A stretch of DNA of 64,000 bases from Bacterioplanoides sp. SCSIO 12839 (GTDB taxonomy: Bacteria > Pseudomonadota > Gammaproteobacteria > Pseudomonadales > Oceanobacteraceae): the NCBI RefSeq assembly GCF_024397975.1, contig NZ_CP073745.1, forward strand, positions 3,498,501 to 3,562,500. The letters are read 5' to 3'. The translations under genes and the position numbers were made by a program. Positions within the stretch are counted from its first letter, which is position 1. The number at the start of each line of letters is the position of its first letter. Shown piece after piece: positions 9,196 to 18,464 of the stretch. The notes beneath the pieces were generated by a model, which saw only the letters and a list, made by a program, of their open reading frames with translations, was not told the origin of the DNA and ran no database searches.

Positions 9196-10419
9196 ATGGC
9201 TAAGGAAACGTTTGAGCGTTCCAAACCGCACGTAAACGTTGGCACCATCGGTCACGTTGACCATGGTAAAACTACTTTGACTGCTGCACTGACTCGCGTA
9301 TGCGCGGAAGTTTGGGGCGGTGAGCTGGTTGCATTCGAAGGTATCGATAACGCACCAGAAGAGCGTGAGCGTGGTATCACCATCTCAACTTCTCACGTTG
9401 AATACGAATCCCCAAGCCGTCACTACGCACACGTAGACTGCCCGGGACACGCGGATTATGTTAAGAACATGATCACCGGTGCTGCTCAGATGGACGGCGC
9501 TATCCTGGTATGTGGTTCTACTGACGGCCCAATGCCTCAGACTCGTGAGCACATCCTGCTGTCTCGTCAGGTTGGCGTACCATACATCGTGGTATTCCTG
9601 AACAAAGCGGACCTGCTGGCTGAAGACTGCGGCGGCGCAGACTCTGAAGAATACGCAGAGATGCTGGAACTGGTTGAAATGGAACTGCGTGACCTGCTGT
9701 CTGAATACGACTTCCCAGGTGACGACACGCCAATCATCCCAGGTTCTGCTCTGATGGCTCTGAACGGCGAAGACGATAACGAAATGGGTACTACCGCTGT
9801 TAAGAAGCTGGTAGAAACTCTGGATGAATACATCCCAGAGCCAGAGCGTGCGATCGACGGCGACTTCATCATGCCAATCGAAGACGTATTCTCTATCCAG
9901 GGTCGTGGTACTGTTGTAACTGGTCGTGTTGAGCGCGGCATCATCAATACTGGTGAAGAAGTTGCAATCATCGGTATCAAAGAGACCACTACTACTACCT
10001 GTACCGGTGTAGAAATGTTCCGTAAGATCCTGGACGAAGGCCGTGCAGGTGAGAACGTTGGTGTTCTGCTGCGTGGTACTAAGCGTGACGAAGTTGAGCG
10101 TGGTCAGGTACTGGCTAAGCCAGGTTCTATCACTCCTCACACCAAGTTCACTTCAGAAGTATACGTACTGGGTAAAGATGAAGGTGGTCGTCACACGCCA
10201 TTCTTCAAAGGCTACCGTCCACAGTTCTACTTCCGTACAACTGACGTAACTGGCGCTGTTGAATTGCCAGAAGGCGTTGAAATGGTAATGCCTGGCGATA
10301 ACGTAACTCTGGAAGTTACTCTGATCGCTCCGATCGCGATGGACGAAGGTCTGCGTTTTGCGATCCGTGAAGGCGGCCGTACTGTAGGTGCTGGCGTTGT
10401 AGCATCTATCGTTGAGTAA
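9196..10419 (+). CDS. tuf: Elongation factor Tu
   Basis: A 407-residue EF-Tu that carries aminoacyl-tRNA to the ribosome as a GTP complex. G1 is GHVDHGKT (19-26), G3 DCPGH (81-85), G4 NKAD (136-139), G5 GSAL; all three domains are intact to the VGAGVV end. ATG 9196 (MAKETFER) follows GAGGG at 9183-9188. Relative to the Pseudomonas and E. coli proteins there are about ten extra residues just after NKAD (roughly 140-156, containing CGGADSEEY), which makes it longer than the usual 394-397. The gene stands alone, away from rps genes or the tRNA-secE cluster, and has its own terminator. Confidence 0.95.
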   Translation: MAKETFERSKPHVNVGTIGHVDHGKTTLTAALTRVCAEVWGGELVAFEGIDNAPEERERGITISTSHVEYESPSRHYAHVDCPGHADYVKNMITGAAQMDGAILVCGSTDGPMPQTREHILLSRQVGVPYIVVFLNKADLLAEDCGGADSEEYAEMLELVEMELRDLLSEYDFPGDDTPIIPGSALMALNGEDDNEMGTTAVKKLVETLDEYIPEPERAIDGDFIMPIEDVFSIQGRGTVVTGRVERGIINTGEEVAIIGIKETTTTTCTGVEMFRKILDEGRAGENVGVLLRGTKRDEVERGQVLAKPGSITPHTKFTSEVYVLGKDEGGRHTPFFKGYRPQFYFRTTDVTGAVELPEGVEMVMPGDNVTLEVTLIAPIAMDEGLRFAIREGGRTVGAGVVASIVE

Positions 10420-10437
10420 GACTTAAACGTCTGACTC

Positions 10438-10466
10438 AAAAAACCCGCCTCGGCGGGTTTTTTTTC
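10438..10466 (+). terminator. Terminator of tuf
   Basis: AAAAACCCGCC / GGCGGGTTTTTTTT hairpin with a two-base loop region (TC) and a long T tract, 19 bp after the tuf stop. Confidence 0.92.
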
Positions 10467-10560
10467 GCCCTGAGTTTGGCTAACTGAAAGTACAGCTTCG
10501 CCCCCCAAACTGAGGTGAATACTTTTAGCGAGCTTTTTCTTTTAGCAAACACAGGCATAA

Positions 10561-10595
10561 AAAAACCCGCCATCCTGATCGGATGGCGGGTTTTT
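10561..10595 (-). terminator. Terminator of rpmE
   Basis: A 15-bp stem, AAAAACCCGCCATCC with GGATGGCGGGTTTTT, around the loop TGATC, just after the rpmE stop on the minus strand. Its symmetry lets it work in both directions. Confidence 0.92.
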
Positions 10596-10608
10596 CTTAA
10601 CGTTTTGC

Positions 10609-10818
10609 TTACTTCTTGAAAGCACCAAAACGCTTCTTGAACTTGTCGATACGACCACCGGTGTCCAGAACTTTCTGCTTACCAGTGTAGAACGGGTGGC
10701 AAGAAGAACATACGTCCAGGTTCATAGTACCTGGCTTGGTCGATTTTGTTTCAACAACGTTACCGCAAGAGCAAGTTGCTTTCAGTTCTGCGTATTCTGG
10801 TTGAATATCGTTTTGCAT
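10609..10818 (-). CDS. rpmE: 50S ribosomal protein L31, zinc-binding type
   Basis: A 69-residue protein of the large ribosomal subunit. The four zinc-binding cysteines are present as C16 and C18 (CSC) and C37 and C40 (CSSC), so this is the zinc-containing (C+) form; bacteria with C- paralogues swap them under zinc limitation. FYTGKQK and the basic C-terminus are conserved. A purine-rich AGAGGC sequence precedes the ATG. It is divergent from priA, as in many gammaproteobacteria. Confidence 0.96.
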   Translation of the reverse strand: MQNDIQPEYAELKATCSCGNVVETKSTKPGTMNLDVCSSCHPFYTGKQKVLDTGGRIDKFKKRFGAFKK

Positions 10819-10966
10819 AATTAAGCCTCTTTACCTTCACGCCGCCACTGACAGGACTTCTGTTAGCACCGCGCTACTGATATAAGTAGTTAAATTTGTC
10901 TTCGCACTTGCGAAGGCATAAAGGACGCGCATAATACCAGAGCCACCGTCAGCAGCAAGCGTTTTC

Positions 10967-13198
10967 ATGCCCTTTTTTGTCGTCACCATCGCCCTTCCCG
11001 TGCCTCTGCGCCGCAATTTCGACTACCTGCCAGTACCGGGTGAAAGCCGCGATATCTATCAACCCGGGCAGCGCATCAAAGCAGAATTTGGCCGCCAGCT
11101 CTTAACCGGCATCGTGCTCACAACCACAGAACAAACCGACGTTCCGGTCGATAAACTCAAGCCATTATTAGAGCGACTGGACGATCAACCCTTGATCGAC
11201 TCATCCACACTGGCGCTCTGCCAATGGTTGTCTGGTTACTATCATCACAGCTTAGGTGAAGTACTGGAGCTGGCTCTGCCAACCATGTTACGCCGAGGCT
11301 GCAAGCTTACGGAAGCCGATGAAAAAGTCTGGCTCCGACAAGCGGATGCCCCAACGGCGCAGCTCAAAGGTACAAAGCAGCAGTCGCTGTGGCAGTTATT
11401 TCAACAACAATCGCAATGGCCTCATAAAGAACTGACCTCTCGCGGCTATACCTTGGCGCAGCTGAAGCGCCTGACTGAACTCAATTTGATTCAGGAAGGC
11501 GAGCAACTGCCGCTTCCCGCCATCGCCGAACAAAGCTCTCAACCATTGCCTTTAAACAGCGAACAACAAAAAGCCGTGGATGCCATTCGTGCGCATTTGG
11601 GAAGTTTTAAACCCTGCCTGCTGGAAGGTGTTACCGGCTCAGGCAAAACCGAAGTGTATCTGCAACTGATCGCCGAAGCGCTGGCCAATAAGAAACAAGT
11701 ACTGGTATTGGTGCCGGAAATTGGCTTAACCCCACAAACCGTTGGCCGCTTCCGCGCTCGCTTTAACGTGCCGGTGGCGCTGCTGCATTCCGGATTAAAT
11801 GATCGCGAGCGACTGCAGGGCTGGCGGCAGTGTAAGGAAGGCAACGCACGAATTCTGATTGGCACCCGCTCGGCAATTTTTACCCCGCTGCCTGATTTGG
11901 GGCTGATTATTCTCGACGAAGAACACGATGCCTCGTTTAAACAACAAGACGGCTTACGCTATTCAGCACGGGATTTTGCCCTGGTACGCGGGCATAAAGC
12001 TCAGGTGCCCGTGGTACTCGGCTCCGCAACGCCAGCACTGGAAACCTTGCATAACGCACTGACAGGCAAGTATCTGCACCTGAAGTTATTGCGCCGAGCT
12101 GGTAACGCCAAACCACCCGCCATGAAGCTGCACAGCATTTTGCACCAGCCCCTCTCCGCCGGCTTTGCACAGCCGGTGTTGGCGAAAATGCAGCAACACC
12201 TGCGTAATGGTAAACAGGTGTTGGTGTTTATTAATCGCCGGGGTTTTGCACCCTTACTGGCTTGCCAGCAATGTGGTTGGATGGCCGAGTGTCGTCGTTG
12301 TGATGCACGCTTAACTCTGCATCAGCATCCAGCGCACCTGCACTGTCACCACTGTGATTTTCAACAAGGTATTCCGGCTCATTGCCCAGAGTGTCACAGC
12401 CCCAACATTGAAGCGGTGGGCCAGGGTACCGAGCGAATTGAGCAACAACTGGAGCAGCTCTTCCCAAACTTTCCGATTCGACGGGTAGACCGTGACAGTG
12501 TGCGGACTAAACAAGCCTTTGATGCTTTATTCGACGAGATTCATAACGGTGGCCCCTGCATTCTGGTCGGCACTCAAATGTTAGCCAAAGGCCATCACTT
12601 TCCGGATGTGACCATGGTGACCGTCCTCGACAGCGATGCCGGATTATTCAGTGCCGATTTTCGCGGTATGGAACACAGCGCCCAGCTGATTTTGCAAGTT
12701 GCCGGACGTGCCGGTCGCGCAGAATCCCCGGGCGAAGTGTGGATTCAGACTCTGTATGCCGATCACCCGCAACTGAATCTGCTGCTCGATAGTGGTTATC
12801 ACGCCTTAGCGTTATCCATATTGCAGGAACGCAACGCCCAGCAGCTTCCTCCCTACAGCTATATGGCACTGTTACGGGCAGAGTGTGAAGACCGCCATCT
12901 GGCACAGCAATTTTTGCAGCAAGCACGTGGCTTTATTCAGGAGCTGCAACGCCAACATCATCAGTTCCATGATCATCAGGGCTTAAAGCTGCAACAGGAA
13001 GGCGTGAATCTGTTGGGGCCATTCCCGGCTATTATGGAACGTCGCGCCGGGCGCTTCCGCCACCAGCTGCAACTGTATGCTAAAGAGCGCGCCAGCCTAC
13101 ATCGGGTTGCCGCCACACTGGTGCAGTTTTTGGAGCAACAAAAAGGCTTTAACAAGGTTCGCTGGCATCTGGATATCGATCCGCTCGACACCCTGTAA
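10967..13198 (+). CDS. priA: Primosomal protein N' (PriA helicase)
   Basis: A 743-residue superfamily 2 helicase that recognises stalled forks and reloads the replisome. The N-terminal 3'-DNA-binding domain covers about 1-100. The helicase core has Walker A GVTGSGKT (221-228) and Walker B DEEH (317-320). The paired cysteine clusters that bind two zinc ions (CQQCGW, CRRCD, CHHCDF, CPECHS) lie near 435-490. Motif VI appears as VAGRAGRA. Full family length. The start ATG 10967 has only a weak ribosome site, but the MPFFVVTIALPVPL beginning is typical of PriA. Confidence 0.97.
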   Translation: MPFFVVTIALPVPLRRNFDYLPVPGESRDIYQPGQRIKAEFGRQLLTGIVLTTTEQTDVPVDKLKPLLERLDDQPLIDSSTLALCQWLSGYYHHSLGEVLELALPTMLRRGCKLTEADEKVWLRQADAPTAQLKGTKQQSLWQLFQQQSQWPHKELTSRGYTLAQLKRLTELNLIQEGEQLPLPAIAEQSSQPLPLNSEQQKAVDAIRAHLGSFKPCLLEGVTGSGKTEVYLQLIAEALANKKQVLVLVPEIGLTPQTVGRFRARFNVPVALLHSGLNDRERLQGWRQCKEGNARILIGTRSAIFTPLPDLGLIILDEEHDASFKQQDGLRYSARDFALVRGHKAQVPVVLGSATPALETLHNALTGKYLHLKLLRRAGNAKPPAMKLHSILHQPLSAGFAQPVLAKMQQHLRNGKQVLVFINRRGFAPLLACQQCGWMAECRRCDARLTLHQHPAHLHCHHCDFQQGIPAHCPECHSPNIEAVGQGTERIEQQLEQLFPNFPIRRVDRDSVRTKQAFDALFDEIHNGGPCILVGTQMLAKGHHFPDVTMVTVLDSDAGLFSADFRGMEHSAQLILQVAGRAGRAESPGEVWIQTLYADHPQLNLLLDSGYHALALSILQERNAQQLPPYSYMALLRAECEDRHLAQQFLQQARGFIQELQRQHHQFHDHQGLKLQQEGVNLLGPFPAIMERRAGRFRHQLQLYAKERASLHRVAATLVQFLEQQKGFNKVRWHLDIDPLDTL

Positions 13199-13243
13199 GC
13201 CGTCTATACTGATGGCATCTTTACCCAACGACAGTGAATCGTT

Positions 13244-14122
13244 ATGGAATTTCTCAGCTTCCAGCATGATCAACAGCACTACGCCGTTCCGATTGCCAGC
13301 GTGCGTTTTATTACCGCGGATAATTCATTAAAACTGACCCGGGTTGCGCTCGGCGACGGCCAGCAACACGATATGGTTGAGTTTGATGGCAACGCTTGTG
13401 TGGTGCTCTCACTGGCGAATTTATTGGGTCAGGATTCCGCCCAAACTGAAGTGCAGGCACTGGTTGATCTGCTACATGCACGGGAACATGATCATGTCAG
13501 CTGGCTGGATGCTCTCGAAGATAGCCTGATTCATGACAGCGAATTTACCAAAGCCCGGGACCCAAACCAATGTGCCTTTGGCCGCTGGTATAACGACTTT
13601 CACACTGAGAACGAAGCCTTGGCGCATCTACTGGAAAAATTTGATGCGCCTCATCAACGTATACACGCCTTGGCTAATGAACTGCTGACCATGCGCGATG
13701 ATGGCGAAACCGATGCGGCCATGGCCATTCTGAGCGAACATAAACGCACCACCCTAATCCGCTTACAATCCTTGTTCAGCGATGCCCGCAATATGGTCAG
13801 CTCCAGTGTGCGCCCAACCGTCATTATGATTCAGGATGGCAAAAATCAGGTTATTGGTTTAAAAGTAGATGATATCGGCGAAGTCTTCAGTTGCTCAGAA
13901 GAGCAGCAAGATACGGGTTCCGATGAGTTATTGCCGTATTTTGCTCATGCCTGGCTGAAAGCGGTGGAGCTGAATGGCGAACAAGTCACCGTGATGCAAC
14001 TGAACCCTGACCTGTTGTTGCTTAATCAGGATCAGCTTCAACACCAACTGCAACGACATCAACCGCAACAGCATCAACCACAGCAAGACCAACGGCCGGC
14101 CACATTCGCATCCGCCGGATAA
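13244..14122 (+). CDS. CheW-like scaffold with an inserted zinc-binding CZB domain
   Basis: A 292-residue soluble protein. Residues about 1-68 look like the first half of a CheW domain (YAVPIASVRFI, then VVLSLANLLG), and 190-262 like its second half (VIGLKVDDIGEV, VTVMQLNPDLLL). Between them lies a CZB domain (about 82-180) with the expected zinc ligands H84, C110 (in NQCAFGRWY), H137 and H141. The tail is Gln/His-rich with an HQPQQ repeat. CZB domains sense zinc and, through its oxidation state, hypochlorite; here the sensor would sit inside a chemotaxis coupling protein. The gene follows priA by 45 bp and precedes pgpA, away from other chemotaxis genes, so its kinase partner is unknown. Confidence 0.82.
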   Translation: MEFLSFQHDQQHYAVPIASVRFITADNSLKLTRVALGDGQQHDMVEFDGNACVVLSLANLLGQDSAQTEVQALVDLLHAREHDHVSWLDALEDSLIHDSEFTKARDPNQCAFGRWYNDFHTENEALAHLLEKFDAPHQRIHALANELLTMRDDGETDAAMAILSEHKRTTLIRLQSLFSDARNMVSSSVRPTVIMIQDGKNQVIGLKVDDIGEVFSCSEEQQDTGSDELLPYFAHAWLKAVELNGEQVTVMQLNPDLLLLNQDQLQHQLQRHQPQQHQPQQDQRPATFASAG

Positions 14123-14149
14123 CGCACACAAGATTCGCGATCCTTGCTT

Positions 14150-14177
14150 AAGAGCTGCTACACTGCGGCTCTTTTTT
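14150..14177 (+). terminator. Terminator of the CheW-CZB gene
   Basis: AAGAGCTGC (14150-14158) pairs with GCGGCTCTT (14165-14173), one wobble pair, and is followed by a T tract to 14177. Its position rules out far-upstream starts for pgpA. Confidence 0.78.
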
Positions 14178-14194
14178 ATGCTGACGAAAATACC

Positions 14195-14701
14195 GTGTTG
14201 TTTCAAAGCCTCAATCTGAATACTCGCCCTGACCTGAAAGGGCTGAACCTGAAAAACCCAATCCACCTGTTTGCGTTTGGTTTAGGGTCAGGTTTGCCGA
14301 AAAAAGCGCCCGGCACCTGGGGAACTGTCGCAGCCATTCCGGTATGGCTATTGCTCCTACAAGGCGTACCAACCTTACCCTATATCGGCGTTCTGATTGC
14401 TGGCTTTGCCTTTGGCGTAATGGTGTGTGAATACACCTCCCGTGATTTAGGCGTGCACGATCACGGTGGCATCGTCTGGGATGAATGGATTGGTTTGTGG
14501 ATTACCTATTTGTGGCTGCCTGACGGTATCGCTTGGTTAATCTACGGCTTTGTTCTGTTCCGCTTTTTCGACATCCTTAAGCCCTGGCCAATTCAATGGT
14601 TAGATAAAAAAGTACACGGTGGTTTTGGCATCATGATTGATGATGTCTTAGCCGGTATTTTTGCTTTAGCGGTGCTGCAGCTGACAGCCGCGTTGGTATA
14701 A
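14195..14701 (+). CDS. pgpA: Phosphatidylglycerophosphatase A
   Basis: A roughly 168-residue inner-membrane phosphatase that converts phosphatidylglycerophosphate to phosphatidylglycerol. It shows the family pattern: SGLPKKAPGTWGT near the N-terminus, the acidic metal site VHDHGGIVWDEWIGLW, and FRFFDILKPWPI followed by HGGFGIMIDDVLAG. Three or four hydrophobic segments are evident. The start is uncertain: the frame is open from a TTG at 14144, but that lies before a terminator hairpin, so GTG 14195 (or TTG 14198) is preferred and gives the usual length of about 170. It begins a likely operon with the NifX-like and TRAP genes. Confidence 0.88.
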   Translation: MLFQSLNLNTRPDLKGLNLKNPIHLFAFGLGSGLPKKAPGTWGTVAAIPVWLLLLQGVPTLPYIGVLIAGFAFGVMVCEYTSRDLGVHDHGGIVWDEWIGLWITYLWLPDGIAWLIYGFVLFRFFDILKPWPIQWLDKKVHGGFGIMIDDVLAGIFALAVLQLTAALV

Positions 14702-14725
14702 CACGGATTATTTGAGACTTATTTT

Positions 14726-15073
14726 ATGAAAATTGCTGTTGCCAGCTTAAATGGCGAAACCGTATGCGGACAACCTGGCCGCTGCCGCACCTTTATTTTA
14801 TTCGATACCGATGGCTTTGAAGTATTAGAGCAGGAAAACATCGAATTCAGTGAAGACTATGTTTTACAGGGATTTGATCCGGAAAAATCACACCCGGTTG
14901 ATAAAATGGATGTGCTGATTGCGTCGGCCATTGGCGAGGGCCTGGTCAACCAGTTACAACAACGTGACGTCATTGCGGTTGCCACCAATGTTAAAGATGC
15001 TGCGGAAGCAGCCCAGCGTTTCCTCGATGGTGATTTACCCATCAAAGACGCTAAAAAGAAAAAGAAGAAATAA
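14726..15073 (+). CDS. NifB/NifX-family dinitrogenase cofactor-like protein
   Basis: A 115-residue protein of the NifX/NafY/NifB C-terminal fold (MKIAVAS start, HPVDKMDVLIASAIGEGLVNQL core). In nitrogen fixers this domain binds FeMo-cofactor precursors, but stand-alone copies occur widely in non-fixers with unknown roles. It ends in a run of seven lysines broken by nothing, so the C-terminus is highly basic. No nif genes are nearby. It sits 24 bp after pgpA and 23 bp before the TRAP small subunit gene and is probably cotranscribed. Confidence 0.75.
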   Translation: MKIAVASLNGETVCGQPGRCRTFILFDTDGFEVLEQENIEFSEDYVLQGFDPEKSHPVDKMDVLIASAIGEGLVNQLQQRDVIAVATNVKDAAEAAQRFLDGDLPIKDAKKKKKK

Positions 15074-15096
15074 CCTCTGCCGATCCAGCCCTGCAT

Positions 15097-15624
15097 ATGC
15101 TTGAAAAAATACTTCTGATTGATCGATTGACTGAGACGATGGGCAAAACCGTACGCTGGTTTGCTTTATTGATGGTTGTTCTGACCTGCGTTGTCGTCGC
15201 CTTGCGCTATGTCTTTAACCTGCCATCGATTGCTTTGCAGGAAAGTGTCACTTACCTGCACGCATCGCTGTTTATGCTGGGGGCAGCTTATACCTGGCAA
15301 CAGGGCAGCCATGTTCGGGTCGATGTATTTTATCGCAGCATGTCGGCTGATAATCAAAAACGCGTAGACCGCTTCGGGATTCTGTTATTACTCATGCCGG
15401 TGTGTGTGTTTATGCTCTACAGCAGTTGGGAATACGTCAATATTGCCTGGAGCATCCGTGAGAAATCACAGGAAGCGGGCGGTTTACCTTTCGTTTATTT
15501 ATTAAAAACGCTGATCCTGATCATGCCGCTCACCATGCTGCTGCAGGCCATTGCAGAATTCGCCAAAACCTTTTTGCCAGATACCCAAAACAAGCAGACA
15601 GACACGGAGATTCACCATGGCTGA
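15097..15624 (+). CDS. TRAP transporter small permease (DctQ-like)
   Basis: A 175-residue protein with four predicted membrane helices (about 18-38, 48-66, 90-110, 132-155) and the DctQ pattern RYVFNLPSIALQESVTY and GSHVRVDVFY. It pairs with the large permease DctM to import a carboxylate driven by sodium or proton gradients. It overlaps the next gene by 8 bp. No DctP-type periplasmic binding protein gene is adjacent, so the substrate cannot be predicted from this window. Confidence 0.88.
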   Translation: MLEKILLIDRLTETMGKTVRWFALLMVVLTCVVVALRYVFNLPSIALQESVTYLHASLFMLGAAYTWQQGSHVRVDVFYRSMSADNQKRVDRFGILLLLMPVCVFMLYSSWEYVNIAWSIREKSQEAGGLPFVYLLKTLILIMPLTMLLQAIAEFAKTFLPDTQNKQTDTEIHHG

Positions 15625-16993
15625 GTGGATGCCTCTGATCTTATTTATTGTTGTTTGCCTGGTACTGATGGCTGGATTTCCGGTGGCCTTTTCTCTGGCA
15701 GGCACCTCACTGCTATTTGCTGGCATTGGAGTTGTCACCGGCACACTGGATAGTGCTTTTTTAGCGGCGTTACCAAATCGTTTATTTGGCATCTTATCGA
15801 ACCAGATTTTAATTGCGGTACCGCTGTTTGTGTTTATGGGAGTAATGCTGGAAAAATCCCGCATTGCCGAACAACTGCTGCGTAATATGGGATTATTGTA
15901 TGGCCCGTTACGGGGTGGCCTCGGTCTGTCTGTGATTCTGGTGGGTATGTTGATGGCCGCCAGCACAGGCATCATTGGTGCCACGGTAGTCACCATGGGA
16001 TTAATTTCTCTGCCGACCATGTTAAAGCAGGGCTATAGCCCATCGTTAGCCACCGGGACAATTTGTGCAACCGGTACGCTTGGGCAAATTATTCCACCCT
16101 CCACCGCGCTGATTATTCTGGGTGACGTGTTATCCAGCGCCTACCAACAAGCTCAGTTAAACATGGGGATTTTTTCACCGGATACCATTTCTGTCGCCGA
16201 CTTATTCTTAGGCGCATTAATCCCTGGGGTTCTGCTGGTAACTGCTTACCTGCTGTATGTGATGGTGATTGCGTTATTTAAAGGCGAAGCCGCCCCCGCC
16301 GTGCAAGATCGTCCTCCTCTGTCCTGGTCTTTTTTCCGTGACTTATTAGTGGCCCTGGTACCTCCGCTGGCATTGGTGTTTGTTGTACTTGGCTCCATTC
16401 TGGCAGGGGTTGCAACCCCTACCGAAGCGGCGGGCATTGGTGCCCTGGGCGCAACCCTGTTGGCCATAGGCTACGGTGAATTTGACCTGAAGCGTTTGAA
16501 AGACGTCATGGACAGCACCTTACAAGTCACCAGCATGGTGTTCCTGATTTTTATTGGCGCGGCGTTATTTTCATTGGTATTTCGTGGCTTCGGTGGTGAA
16601 GAGCTGGTGCACTCAGCCTTCAGTGATATGCCAGGTGGCGTTTTCGGCGCCATGTTGGTTGTGATGGCGGTGATTTTTTTATTAGGGTTTATTCTCGACT
16701 TTATCGAAATCACCTTTGTGGTCGTTCCGATTGTCGCACCCGTGTTGCTGAGTATGGGGATTGACCCGGTATGGCTGGGCATCATGATTGCGATTAACCT
16801 GCAAACCTCTTTCCTGACGCCACCCTTCGGCTTCGCCCTGTTTTATTTGCGTGGCGTCGCACCGCCTCACATTGAAACCAAAACCATCTACAAAGGGGTC
16901 GCACCTTTTATTGTGATACAGCTACTGATACTGGTGCTGTTAGCCATTTACCCTGAGCTGGCTACCTGGTTACCAGAGAAAATATATGGTTAA
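15617..16993 (+). CDS. TRAP transporter large permease (DctM-like)
   Basis: A 458-residue membrane protein with about 12 helices. The family signatures are present: PVAFSLAGTSLLF, the first half-site MAASTGIIGATVVTMGL, GQIIPPSTALIILGD, ATPTEAAGIGALGA and TSFLTPPFGFALFYLRG. It is the transport channel partner of the small permease. ATG 15617 (MAEWMPL) is chosen because it overlaps the dctQ stop and starts directly before the first helix; the open frame extends 22 codons upstream. The missing substrate-binding subunit is unusual for a TRAP operon. Confidence 0.9.
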   Translation: MAEWMPLILFIVVCLVLMAGFPVAFSLAGTSLLFAGIGVVTGTLDSAFLAALPNRLFGILSNQILIAVPLFVFMGVMLEKSRIAEQLLRNMGLLYGPLRGGLGLSVILVGMLMAASTGIIGATVVTMGLISLPTMLKQGYSPSLATGTICATGTLGQIIPPSTALIILGDVLSSAYQQAQLNMGIFSPDTISVADLFLGALIPGVLLVTAYLLYVMVIALFKGEAAPAVQDRPPLSWSFFRDLLVALVPPLALVFVVLGSILAGVATPTEAAGIGALGATLLAIGYGEFDLKRLKDVMDSTLQVTSMVFLIFIGAALFSLVFRGFGGEELVHSAFSDMPGGVFGAMLVVMAVIFLLGFILDFIEITFVVVPIVAPVLLSMGIDPVWLGIMIAINLQTSFLTPPFGFALFYLRGVAPPHIETKTIYKGVAPFIVIQLLILVLLAIYPELATWLPEKIYG

Positions 16994-17023
16994 TCGGCTC
17001 AATTGGCGCTAATCCATGGTTGA

Positions 17024-17051
17024 ATGGCAACTGTTATTCCATTGTTGCCAT
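17024..17051. repeat. Short inverted repeat after the TRAP genes
   Basis: ATGGCAAC (17024-17031) and GTTGCCAT (17044-17051) form a perfect 8-bp stem with a 12-nt loop. No T tract follows, so it is at best a weak terminator or RNA-stability element. Confidence 0.45.
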
Positions 17052-17152
17052 AATAGCGATAAAGAGTTGTCAAAAGCCTGACCTCAGTCCCTGTGCGGCA
17101 GGCCTAAAACACAGTACACTCGCGCAAAATAATCAAAATCAGGTCATAGCCG

Positions 17153-17569
17153 ATGGAATCGCGCCCGAACGAACCCACAATAAACGAAGATAACGTTCCA
17201 ACCCCGGATGGTGAGCTGTCGATGCGCGTTATCCCAACTCGCGCCGAAGCCAATATTCATGGTGATATCAGCAGCGGCTGGGTGGTTCAACAAATGGACC
17301 ATGCCGCTGAAAGTGTCGTTAGCCGACTTGCTCAGGGACGCATCGCTAATATTGCAATGGAATCACTGTCGTTTATGTCGCCTATTCGTGTGGGGGCGGC
17401 TGTGTGTATTTACACTCAGATTCTGGAAATAGGCACGTCATCCGTGCGAATGCACGTTGAAGTCTGGACGCTGAATCCAACAGAAAACCATCGTCGTAAG
17501 GTTGTTGAAGCCAACTTTGTATATGTAGCGATTGATGAGAAAGGCCGGATTCGTAAGGTGCCGCGTTAA
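17153..17569 (+). CDS. Acyl-CoA thioesterase, YciA-like hotdog fold
   Basis: A 138-residue hotdog-fold protein resembling YciA. Landmarks are LSMRVIPTRAEANIHGDISSGW with the catalytic-site Asn/Asp region, WVVQQMDHAA, and SLSFMSPIRVGAAVCIY, then the FVYVAIDEKGR strand near the end. Such enzymes hydrolyse a broad range of acyl-CoAs in the cytoplasm. The start ATG 17153 adds about 15 nonconserved residues before the hotdog domain. It stands alone with about 160 bp in front, probably with its own promoter. Confidence 0.87.
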   Translation: MESRPNEPTINEDNVPTPDGELSMRVIPTRAEANIHGDISSGWVVQQMDHAAESVVSRLAQGRIANIAMESLSFMSPIRVGAAVCIYTQILEIGTSSVRMHVEVWTLNPTENHRRKVVEANFVYVAIDEKGRIRKVPR

Positions 17570-17675
17570 CCTGCCCACCAAATTCATACGAATAACCACG
17601 CAAACAGACATAACTCATCCAGAATCTACTCGATTTACGTTAAAATCAGCGCCTCTGATTTAATGGTTATGTTTT

Positions 17676-18464
17676 ATGTGCGAACTGCTGGGCATGAGTG
17701 CCAATACCCCAACCGATTTATGCTTCAGCTTTACCGGCCTTACCCGTCGTGGCGGTGATACCGGACCACATTCGGATGGCTGGGGTGTGGCGTTCTATGA
17801 AGGCAAAGGTGTCAGAACTTTTCACGAATCAAGCGCCAGTGCATCCTCAGAAATTGCCACCGTAGTGCAATCTCACCCGATCAAAAGTGAAACAGCGATC
17901 TGCCATATCCGGCAAGCCAATGTAGGCAAGAATTGTCTCGCTAATACCCACCCATTCAGCCGTGAATTATGGGGGCGTTATTGGGTGTTTGCGCATAACG
18001 GCCAACTGAATAACTTTACAGCGCCAGAAGGTTTTTATGAAGCCGTCGGCGATACCGACAGCGAAGCAATCTTTTGCGACTTAATGAATCATTTAAGAAC
18101 GTCATTATCGCGCACCGCCGAGCCTCAACAGATCTCCGCCCTCCTCTCTGAAAAAGCAAAAGAGTACGCTCAACAAGGGGTTTTTAATTGCCTGCTAAGT
18201 AATGGCGAGTGGTTATTTACATTTTGTTCAACCAAACTGGCCAGTATCACCCGACGTGCACCGTTTGGCCCGGCTCAACTAACAGACGCCGACGTAACCG
18301 TCGACTTTGAAGCGGAAACCACCCCTAATGATGTGGTCAGCATTATTGCCACCGAGCCACTCACCAGTGATGAATCCTGGGATATTTATCAGCGCGGAGA
18401 ATGGCGTTTATGGCAAAATGGCGAAGTCCATTATTCAGGGACAGTCGAGTTACCCGCCAGCTGA
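17676..18464 (+). CDS. Class II glutamine amidotransferase (YafJ-like)
   Basis: A 262-residue Ntn-type glutaminase domain protein. Cys2 becomes the N-terminal nucleophile after Met removal (MCELLGMSANTPTD). Family marks include GGDTGPHSDGWGVAFY, ICHIRQANVG, and WVFAHNGQLN. These are typical of E. coli YafJ and of the DUF3545/YafJ group of putative glutamine amidotransferases, whose ammonia acceptor is unknown. The last 34 bp overlap the convergent lipoprotein gene, an unusually close arrangement. Confidence 0.88.
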   Translation: MCELLGMSANTPTDLCFSFTGLTRRGGDTGPHSDGWGVAFYEGKGVRTFHESSASASSEIATVVQSHPIKSETAICHIRQANVGKNCLANTHPFSRELWGRYWVFAHNGQLNNFTAPEGFYEAVGDTDSEAIFCDLMNHLRTSLSRTAEPQQISALLSEKAKEYAQQGVFNCLLSNGEWLFTFCSTKLASITRRAPFGPAQLTDADVTVDFEAETTPNDVVSIIATEPLTSDESWDIYQRGEWRLWQNGEVHYSGTVELPAS

